A stretch of 6,151 nt of DNA. It comes from Verrucomicrobia bacterium UBA1731 (GTDB lineage: Bacteria > Verrucomicrobiota > Kiritimatiellia > RFP12 > UBA1067). Numbering within the stretch: position 1 is the stretch's first letter; the number at the start of each line of letters is the position of its first letter. Made by a program: the position numbers and the translations under genes. The notes beneath the pieces were generated by a model. The model made no database searches. It was not told the DNA's origin and saw only the letters and a list, made by a program, of their open reading frames with translations. The DNA is taken from positions 9,666-15,816 of the forward strand of contig DCIH01000129.1 in NCBI GenBank assembly GCA_002317575.1, written 5' to 3'. Below are positions 1 through 5,515 of the stretch, one piece after another.

Positions 1-1279
1 ATTCGCCGACGATGATGCGGTCCGGGCGCATTCGCAAACAGTTCTTCACGAGGTCGCGGATCGTCACGGCGCCGCGTCCTTCCACGTTCGGCGGACGCGA
101 TTCGAGGCGCACCACATGCGGCTGGACGAGCTTCAGTTCGGCCGCGTCCTCCACCGTGACGATGCGTTCGCCCGCCGGAATGAAGCACGACAGGAGGTTC
201 AGGAGCGTCGTCTTGCCGGAACCCGTGCCGCCGGCCACCACCACGTTCTTGCGGAGCATGACGCACGCCTTCATGAATTCGGCGGCGTTGCGGTTCCACG
301 TGCCGTAGTTGATGAAGTCCTCGACCGTGAGCTTCTTCTTGGCGAACTTTCGGATCGTGATCGTGGGGCCCGAAAGCGCCAGCGGCGGGATGATGGCGTT
401 CACGCGGCTTCCGTCGGCCAGACGCGCGTCCACATACGGCTGCGACTCGTCGATGCGGCGGCCGATCGGGGACACGATGCGCTCGATCACGGACAGGACG
501 CTCGCGTCGTCCGTGAACTGCAGGTCCGTGAGCTGCAGGCGCCCCTTGCGTTCGACGTACACCTGATCCGGTCCGTTCACCATGATTTCCGTGACGGCTT
601 CGTCGGCCAGCAGGTCCTCGAGCGGACCGAGCTTCAGCGCCTCGTTGAAGACGTCCTGTTCGATGCGCGCCGCGTCGATGCCGCGCGGCAGCTTGCCGTT
701 GCGCTTGACCTCTTCGACGATCTCGTGGATTTTCGTGCGCGCCTGGCTTTCCAGGCCGGCGCGGTCCACGCCGGCCACCGTGAGGCGCTTCAGGTCGAGG
801 CGCGTGATGAGCTCGCCCTGGATCTGCTCGCACACCTGGCGGCGGATCTCCGCCATCGGGTCGCGCTTGCGCACGGCCTCGGGCTCGGGCTCCGGCTCCG
901 GCGCGGGGGCCGCCGGGGCGGGCGACGGGGCCGCAGACGGGACCGCGGACTCGGCGGCGGGTTCGGCGCCCTCTTCACCGTCGTCGTATTCGGCCGGCGT
1001 CACGCGGAAGACGCAATTGCCGATCTGCACCACGGCGTCCGGCGAAAGCGCCGTGACGCCGTCGATGCGCGCGCCGTTCACATACGTGCCGTTGGCACTG
1101 CGGAGGTCTTCGACGCTCACCGCGCCGTTCCGGATCATGAGCAGCGCGTGACGCTCGGAAACTTCCGCATAGGGAAGTGCGATTTTGGCCGCGCGGCCGC
1201 GGCCGACGATGTAGGTGCCGTCCGGAATGGAACGGCTCGTGGGCGTCGTTTCGCCCGGCTTGAGCAGCGTGAGGACCAT
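1..1279 (-). CDS. cpaF: FHA-CpaF (TadA) fusion: Tad pilus assembly/secretion ATPase, 3' end missing
   Basis: Secretion-type hexameric ATPase of the CpaF/TadA family that powers Tad pilus assembly from the cytoplasmic side of the inner membrane. 426 codons are visible and the frame stays open at the left window edge. An FHA domain occupies about residues 17-93, with G26-R27, S41..R43-H44, N63-G64 and N68-G69 all in canonical places, so phosphothreonine binding looks possible. A Pro/Ala/Glu-rich linker follows (about 97-135, ending PEPEPEPE). The CpaF part begins near 140: MVNGPDQVYVE at 233-243, then the RIDESQPYVDARLADGSR arm, the IIPPLALSGPTITIRKF segment, Walker A GGTGSGKT at 350-357, an EDAAEL acidic box, and RPDRIIVGE (Walker B region) at the very edge. 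Ordinary CpaF would continue for perhaps 130 more residues. The ATG overlaps the cpaB stop by one base (TAATG), and GGAGATGA lies upstream at 1287-1294. Family assignment is very secure; the pThr ligand is unknown. Confidence 0.96.
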   Translation of the reverse strand, partial: MVLTLLKPGETTPTSRSIPDGTYIVGRGRAAKIALPYAEVSERHALLMIRNGAVSVEDLRSANGTYVNGARIDGVTALSPDAVVQIGNCVFRVTPAEYDDGEEGAEPAAESAVPSAAPSPAPAAPAPEPEPEPEAVRKRDPMAEIRRQVCEQIQGELITRLDLKRLTVAGVDRAGLESQARTKIHEIVEEVKRNGKLPRGIDAARIEQDVFNEALKLGPLEDLLADEAVTEIMVNGPDQVYVERKGRLQLTDLQFTDDASVLSVIERIVSPIGRRIDESQPYVDARLADGSRVNAIIPPLALSGPTITIRKFAKKKLTVEDFINYGTWNRNAAEFMKACVMLRKNVVVAGGTGSGKTTLLNLLSCFIPAGERIVTVEDAAELKLVQPHVVRLESRPPNVEGRGAVTIRDLVKNCLRMRPDRIIVGE

Positions 1280-2097
1280 TAGCGCGTCATCTCCGTTTGG
1301 CGTTTGGCGTTCAGATCGCGGATCTCGCCCTTGATCTTCTCGTAGTCGACCTCGGGCAGATCCTTTTCGTAGGACGTGTCGCTGCGGTTGCGCAGCGTCA
1401 GCACGAGATTGCCGCGCATCTGCTCGGTGAACACGAGCATTTCGGCTTCGCGCGGCGTGACGAGCAGCGTCACCGTCGAATAGCCGCTCTGGCCGTTCGG
1501 CGCGCCGAACGCCTGGCGAACCTTGGCCTTGGCCGTTTCCTTGCCGGTCGCCAGCACGAGCACGTTCTGCAGAATCGTCAGCGTCGTCACATCGCCGCGG
1601 TCGCTCCGCCCGCCGGCGCCGGGGAAGGAGAAGGATCCGACCACGTCGACGTGGTCGTTGGGCCTGACCATGCCGGACACCGTGGCCGCGCCGGAGCAGT
1701 TGATGGAAATCGCGCGCTTGCCCTTCTTCACGTCGGCGGACAGCCCGCCGTCGCGGGGATCGCCGCCCTCGAGGTCCGCCCAGAAGACGATCTCGCCGAC
1801 GCCATGTCCGATCAGGATGCGGCGCCCGACGACATCGGAAAGGTTCTCCTCCGTGAGGGCCTGGCCGCGAAGCCCCGTGGCCGGCACCTTCTTGATACCG
1901 AGATCGGACTTCTGTATCACGGTGCCGCTCGGCACGTTCTTGCCGTAACAGAGCACCTCCATGGTGCCGTGGCGCTGCAGGAACTTCTGCTTCATGAGCG
2001 CGACTTCGGTTTCCTTGGCCGAAAGGTACGCGCGCGTCAGGATGGCCGCCACGAGGCCCACCACAACCGATATCACCAATACGATCTTCTGCTTCAT
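1279..2097 (-). CDS. cpaB: Flp/Tad pilus assembly protein CpaB (RcpC)
   Basis: CpaB/RcpC is a membrane-anchored periplasmic component of Tad machines, thought to act with the outer-membrane secretin. The 272-residue product starts with a single hydrophobic anchor (about residues 4-24). A SAF domain follows (about 46-110, containing YGKNVPSGTVIQKSDL and GRRILIGHGVGE). The RcpC core has RAISINCSGAATVSGMVRPN at 128-147, then DHVDVV, TLTILQNVLVLATG, and a TVTLLVTPREAEMLVFTEQ segment ending LVLTLRN. The C-terminal tail (about 240-272) is highly charged and probably helical. An in-frame ATG six codons upstream (2115) is possible, but the chosen start at 2097 has GGAGGAAG just upstream and its ATG overlaps the tlyA stop as ATGA. 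The gene sits between tlyA and FHA-cpaF and is translationally coupled to both. Length is normal for the family and no key part appears missing. Confidence 0.94.
   Translation of the reverse strand: MKQKIVLVISVVVGLVAAILTRAYLSAKETEVALMKQKFLQRHGTMEVLCYGKNVPSGTVIQKSDLGIKKVPATGLRGQALTEENLSDVVGRRILIGHGVGEIVFWADLEGGDPRDGGLSADVKKGKRAISINCSGAATVSGMVRPNDHVDVVGSFSFPGAGGRSDRGDVTTLTILQNVLVLATGKETAKAKVRQAFGAPNGQSGYSTVTLLVTPREAEMLVFTEQMRGNLVLTLRNRSDTSYEKDLPEVDYEKIKGEIRDLNAKRQTEMTR
1287..1294 (-). promoter_or_regulatory. Probable ribosome binding site for the FHA-cpaF gene
   Basis: GGAGATGA, read on the minus strand inside the last codons of cpaB, ends 7 bases before the ATG at 1279. It supports this start over any other. 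The ATG shares its A with the TAA stop of cpaB, so ribosome re-initiation is also likely. Confidence 0.55.
1638..1657. repeat. 20-bp perfect palindrome inside cpaB
   Basis: CGACCACGTCGACGTGGTCG is identical to its own reverse complement. It lies inside cpaB and encodes the conserved DHVDVV stretch. There is no loop, so it is not a terminator-like hairpin. It may be only a by-product of GC-rich codons for Asp-His-Val-Asp-Val-Val. Confidence 0.6.
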
Positions 2098-2831
2098 GCC
2101 GGCTTCCTCCACCATGCGAGATATTCGACGTTGCCCTTGTCCTTGCCGCGAATCGGAGATTCGACGAGCCCTTTCAGTTCAAGATGCAGCTCGCCCTCGC
2201 CGAACGCCGTGACGTCGGCGACGACGCGCGCGCGCACCGCGGGATCGCGCACGACGCCGCCCGGCGCCTGGCCGCGGCCCGCCTCGAACTGCGGCTTCAC
2301 GAGCGACACGATCTCGCCTCCCGGTTCGAGCACGGCCGCCATCGGCGGCAGGATGAGCTTGAGCGAGATGAAACTGACATCCGTCACCGCCCGGCTGGGG
2401 CGTTCCGGAAGATCCGCCGCCGTCATGTAACGCGCGTTGAAATTCTCCCTGGACCACACGCGCGGATCGCTGCGGAGCTTCCAGGCGAGCTGGTTCGTCC
2501 CCACGTCCACGGCCATCACGCGCGTCGCGCCGTGCTGCAACATGCAGTCGGTGAATCCGCCCGTGGAACTGCCCACGTCCAGGCACACGCGCCCGGCGAC
2601 GGACCAGCCGGGAAACGCCGCGAACGCGCCTTCCAGCTTTTCGCCGCCGCGCGACACGAAACGCGGCGGCTCCGACACCTCGAGAACCGCCGCTTCATCG
2701 ACCAGCTCCGACGGCTTCTCGGCGGCGCGGCCGTCGACGCGCACCTCGCCGGCCATCACCATCTTCTGGGCGACGGTGCGGGATGTCACGAGGCCGCGCT
2801 CGGCCAGCAGCTGGTCGACACGCTTCTTCAT
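2094..2831 (-). CDS. tlyA: TlyA-family rRNA (cytidine-2'-O)-methyltransferase
   Basis: TlyA enzymes transfer a methyl group from S-adenosylmethionine to the 2'-OH of cytidines in ribosomal RNA. In characterised members the targets are 23S C1920 and, in the longer type II enzymes, also 16S C1409; this modification confers capreomycin and viomycin susceptibility. The 245-residue protein has an N-terminal S4 RNA-binding domain (about 1-55, starting KKRVDQLLAERGL) and an FtsJ/RrmJ-like Rossmann methyltransferase domain (about 58-243). The SAM motif is DVGSSTGGFTDC at 85-96. The K-D-K-E tetrad can be placed at K65 (SRGGEKLEGA), D151 (TDVSFISL), K179 (SLVKPQFE) and E224 (GLVESPI), so the enzyme looks active. 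The short length suggests type I, which acts on 23S only; this is inference. The start overlaps the PEGA gene stop as ATGA, and its stop overlaps cpaB the same way. No clear Shine-Dalgarno precedes it. The old label 'hemolysin' is probably misleading here. Confidence 0.95.
   Translation of the reverse strand: MKKRVDQLLAERGLVTSRTVAQKMVMAGEVRVDGRAAEKPSELVDEAAVLEVSEPPRFVSRGGEKLEGAFAAFPGWSVAGRVCLDVGSSTGGFTDCMLQHGATRVMAVDVGTNQLAWKLRSDPRVWSRENFNARYMTAADLPERPSRAVTDVSFISLKLILPPMAAVLEPGGEIVSLVKPQFEAGRGQAPGGVVRDPAVRARVVADVTAFGEGELHLELKGLVESPIRGKDKGNVEYLAWWRKPA
2103..2110 (-). promoter_or_regulatory. Strong Shine-Dalgarno for cpaB
   Basis: GGAGGAAG on the minus strand, 5 bases from the ATG at 2097 and inside the last codons of tlyA. 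It is the best ribosome binding site seen in the window and decides the cpaB start in favour of 2097 over the upstream in-frame ATG at 2115. Confidence 0.75.
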
Positions 2832-4150
2832 GGTTGCTCGATGGGCTTCACTTCGCGGATGCTTTCGCGGCGGAAGTCGCGCGTGACGCCTTCTTTGACC
2901 TCCAACCGGATGAAGTCCGCCGTCGAGGTGACCAGCACGCCCGAATAGGTGCCGCTCGGCGTCACGATGGTCGTGTCCGGCGTGAAGACGCGCTTGAGCT
3001 TGAATGTCGCGGAAACCGCCTTCTTCGCCTCGACCGTGATCTTGCGCGACATCTCGCGGTAACCGTACAGATTGGCCGTCACGGTGTGCTCGCCGGCCTC
3101 GACCTTGTCAACCGTCAGCGTATCCGACTTGTTGGCGGCGATCGTCTTGGTGAGCGTCGTTCCAACGGGTTTCCCGTCGAGGAATATCTTCGCGCCGGGC
3201 GGCGTGGTGACGACCTCGATGCGGCCGAGGATCGACTCGAACGAGAATTCCTCGGTCGTCGAACTGCCGTTCGAAAGCGTCAGCGTGCGCGCCTGCGTGG
3301 CGAAGCCGGGGAGTTCGAGCCGCAGCGTGTGGAGACCGGGCGAGACGTCCTTGAGCTCCAACGGCGTCTTGCCCTTGTAGTCGTCATCCAACAGGACGCG
3401 GGCGTTTTCGGGCGTCGAAACGACCTTGACGGAACAAGGCAGTCCGCGCAACGCGAACGCCAGCGTGTCCGACATGCCCGGCGTGACGCGCAATTCGCGT
3501 TTTTCGGCACCGTAGCCGTCGAGCCGGAGCTCGAGCGACACGCTGCCTTTCGGCACATTGTCAAGCGTCACGGGCGTACGGCCGCGCGAGATGCCGTTCA
3601 ACAGCACTTCGGCACCGGCTGGCTCGGACGTGACGGTCAGCACGCCGGAATCAAGCGTGAGCTTTTCCTCGCGCACGACGGGACGGCGGCCGACCAGCGC
3701 GACATCGATGCGCCTGGGCTGATAACCGGGCATCGACAGGTCGAACGCATAGGTCTCGTCGGTAGGAAGCGTCGTCAGCAGCAACGGCGTCGTGCCGATC
3801 GACGTGCCGCCCTGCTTGACTTCGGCGCCGGCCGGATCGGAGCGAACGAGCAGAAGCCCGCATTCGCGCACGAGCTCGAAATCCCGGCGAATGAATTCGC
3901 TTTCGCCAATCGTGAAGAATTCGTCCACGGCGCGGCAACCGGGCGCTTCGAGATGAAGCAGATGACGGCCGGGCTTGAGATCGAAGACGTTCACGACACC
4001 GGTCGCCACGGTCCCACGCGAAACGCCGTCGACCACGACGCGGGTCGTTTCGGGACGGGCCGTCACGTCCAGTCGCGCCGGCGGCTGCGAAGCCGCAAAC
4101 GCCGCGGCGAACGCCGCGAACGCCGACAACAGAATCAAACGCCTGCGCAT
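2828..4150 (-). CDS. Exported protein with five PEGA repeats and a C-terminal Sm/SH3-like beta domain
   Basis: The 440-residue product begins with a typical Sec signal peptide: MRRR, then a hydrophobic Ala/Phe-rich core ending near AFAASQ. No lipobox cysteine follows, so a soluble periplasmic or surface location is likely. Five PEGA-type beta units follow at about residues 26-95, 98-165, 169-235, 240-307 and 309-386. Each has the 'V.S.P.GA.V..DG...G.TP' opening and a 'G.H.L.L...GY' middle (for example VTSEPAGAEVLLNGISRG in unit 3). PEGA domains occur in bacterial envelope and surface proteins and their ligand is mostly unknown. The last ~50 residues (388-437) are a different, strand-rich module (see findings). 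The start is ATG at 4150, sharing one base with the upstream stop (TGATG); a GTG one codon earlier (4153) is also possible. A purine-rich stretch lies just upstream. Position among Tad genes suggests an envelope role with the pilus machine, but the function is unknown. Confidence 0.88.
   Translation of the reverse strand: MRRRLILLSAFAAFAAAFAASQPPARLDVTARPETTRVVVDGVSRGTVATGVVNVFDLKPGRHLLHLEAPGCRAVDEFFTIGESEFIRRDFELVRECGLLLVRSDPAGAEVKQGGTSIGTTPLLLTTLPTDETYAFDLSMPGYQPRRIDVALVGRRPVVREEKLTLDSGVLTVTSEPAGAEVLLNGISRGRTPVTLDNVPKGSVSLELRLDGYGAEKRELRVTPGMSDTLAFALRGLPCSVKVVSTPENARVLLDDDYKGKTPLELKDVSPGLHTLRLELPGFATQARTLTLSNGSSTTEEFSFESILGRIEVVTTPPGAKIFLDGKPVGTTLTKTIAANKSDTLTVDKVEAGEHTVTANLYGYREMSRKITVEAKKAVSATFKLKRVFTPDTTIVTPSGTYSGVLVTSTADFIRLEVKEGVTRDFRRESIREVKPIEQP
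2993..4075 (-). repeat. Array of five degenerate PEGA-coding units (~200-230 bp each)
   Basis: Five in-frame units of roughly 67-78 codons show shared protein spacing (P-x-x-A-x-V near the start, D/N-G-x-x-x-G about 10 residues later, G-Y or G-F/G-C about 40 residues in) but little DNA identity by eye. Unit 5 carries a longer loop (TKTIAANKSDTLTVDKV), and unit 1 is the most divergent. This points to old duplication rather than a recent expansion. Confidence 0.7.
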
Positions 4151-5490
4151 CACCGAGCCCCCTTCCCCTTCTTGACGCGATCCTTCTCCTTGAGCCGCGC
4201 TTCGACGTCGAGCAATTTGGCGGACGCCTCCTGGTTGCGGGGATCCTTGGCATCCGGAATGGCGTCACACAACACGCGCAAGGCCTGTTTCGCCGCGGGC
4301 CAGTCGCTCAGGTTGATGGCGCGGTCGGCCTCGAAACGCCGCTCCTTGTAGTAGGCGTCGAGCTCTTCGCGCGCCTTGTCGCGCTTGGCGAGCAGCTCGT
4401 CGAAACCGTCGGGCTTCGGATTGACCGTGTCGAGATAGAAGATCGCCTCGTTGTACGCGGCCAGTGCGAGGAACCGGTTGCCGTAGGCGACGTCACGCTC
4501 GTCCCACTTCGCGTCGGCCGAACGCTCCGAATCGCCGCTCATGCGGATCAGGTCGTCGGCGGAGTAGCTGATGGCCCAGATGCCCAGCTCGTTCTTGGAG
4601 AATGTCTCCAGACACGTGAGCACGTCCTTGAGGACGTCCGGCGGTTGCGTGTTTTCCACCGTCGTGGCGAAGACGGAGGAACCGCGTATGATTTTGAGGG
4701 ACCAGCTCTTGTGCTCGCCGGGGCGCGATGCGACGCCGGCGTATTCGCGGTCGAGACGGTAGATGGAGCTCGCGGAGAAAATGCGCTCGAGCTGCTCGCG
4801 TGCGTCGGCCGTGAGCGGCTGCGATTTGCGCACGTGACGGTCGTTGACGGGCACGTCGTCAAGTTCGACGCTCATCACGCCCTTTTCGTCGAACGCGAGC
4901 GCGTAGCGGAGTATGCCGTCGGTCGTGGCGACGACCTTTTCGTATTCGATCGACGCGAGACGCGGCGTGTCGACCGCGCGGGAAACCGCCGCTTCGGCCG
5001 CTTCGGCCGCCTTCCGGGGCGCCAGGAGCACCGCGATGGTGGACCCCGCGAGCGTAAGCACCACCAGCAGCCACAGCACGAGACGCACCACGGACGTGCG
5101 CCGCGCCGTCTCGGAACCGGCGGTCGCGCCGCCGGCCGAAAACCCGAGATCCACGGCCGCGCCGACGCCCTCGGGGAAAACGACCTGCAGCACGGACTCG
5201 CCCGCCTGCACGATGTCGCCGACCTGCAGCCACTTGGACTCGGTGTCAAGCTCCTCGCCGTTCACGCTCGTGCCGTTCGCGCTGGCGAGATCCGTGATCC
5301 AGATCGCGCCTTCCCGCAGCTCGAACAGGCACTGGTTGCGCGAAAGCGAAGGATCTGCAATGGCGATTTCGCACGAAGACGAGCGCCCGAGACGGAGCCC
5401 TGCTTCGCCAACGGAAAAACGCCTGCCGGCGAGAGGACCGGCCTTCACCAGCAATTCCGGGACAACGGCTTTCTTTTCAGTGTCTTCCAT
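4150..5490 (-). CDS. Membrane-anchored FHA-domain protein with an unrecognised extracytoplasmic region
   Basis: About 446 residues. An N-terminal FHA domain spans about residues 12-106, with G35-R36, S50-R51, N72-G73-T74 and N77-G78. The usual FHA histidine of the S-R-x-H motif is replaced (SRNQ), which may weaken phosphothreonine binding. A Gly/Ala-rich linker leads to one transmembrane helix (about 134-157). It is preceded by Arg residues, which fits a cytoplasmic FHA domain. Next comes an Ala/Glu stretch (AAEAAEAA, coded partly by a 9-base tandem repeat at 4991-5008), then a mixed alpha/beta region (about 180-310) that I do not recognise. A charged helical tail (about 325-440) is TPR-like in spacing but not clearly a TPR. 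The start is ATG 5490 after a weak GGATCAAGAC; GTG at 5502 is an in-frame alternative that would add four residues. It lies 25 bases after tadC and overlaps the PEGA gene, which suggests a scaffold or sensor for the Tad machine. This role is inferred only. Confidence 0.87.
   Translation of the reverse strand: MEDTEKKAVVPELLVKAGPLAGRRFSVGEAGLRLGRSSSCEIAIADPSLSRNQCLFELREGAIWITDLASANGTSVNGEELDTESKWLQVGDIVQAGESVLQVVFPEGVGAAVDLGFSAGGATAGSETARRTSVVRLVLWLLVVLTLAGSTIAVLLAPRKAAEAAEAAVSRAVDTPRLASIEYEKVVATTDGILRYALAFDEKGVMSVELDDVPVNDRHVRKSQPLTADAREQLERIFSASSIYRLDREYAGVASRPGEHKSWSLKIIRGSSVFATTVENTQPPDVLKDVLTCLETFSKNELGIWAISYSADDLIRMSGDSERSADAKWDERDVAYGNRFLALAAYNEAIFYLDTVNPKPDGFDELLAKRDKAREELDAYYKERRFEADRAINLSDWPAAKQALRVLCDAIPDAKDPRNQEASAKLLDVEARLKEKDRVKKGKGAR
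4158..4172 (-). promoter_or_regulatory. Purine-rich ribosome binding region for the PEGA gene
   Basis: A 15-base all-purine run (two blocks of G separated by AA) on the minus strand, 7 bases before the ATG at 4150. It also encodes the Lys/Gly-rich C-terminus of the upstream FHA protein. It favours initiation at GTG 4153 or ATG 4150 but does not separate the two. Confidence 0.45.
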
Positions 5491-5515
5491 GTCTTGATCC
5501 ACGAACGTTGCAACA

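Noticed and set aside
116..1282. A 388-codon plus-strand ORF opposite FHA-cpaF
   Set aside because: The opposite strand encodes unmistakable FHA and CpaF motifs, including Walker A. The plus-strand product is Arg/Ala/His-rich low-complexity shadow sequence.
1297..2430. A 377-codon plus-strand ORF opposite cpaB and the 3' part of tlyA
   Set aside because: It spans two well-supported minus-strand genes, has no recognisable domain, and shows shadow-like composition.
2783..4351. A 522-codon plus-strand ORF opposite the PEGA gene and the ends of its two neighbours
   Set aside because: It is extremely rich in Arg, Ala, His and Asp with no domain pattern, and it runs antisense to a gene with a clear signal peptide and PEGA repeats. 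It is a shadow caused by GC-rich third codon positions.
5491..5515. Possible promoter or terminator in the only gap between genes
   Set aside because: It is just 25 bases, with no -35/-10-like pair, no hairpin and no T-run. It only holds a weak ribosome binding sequence for the FHA gene.
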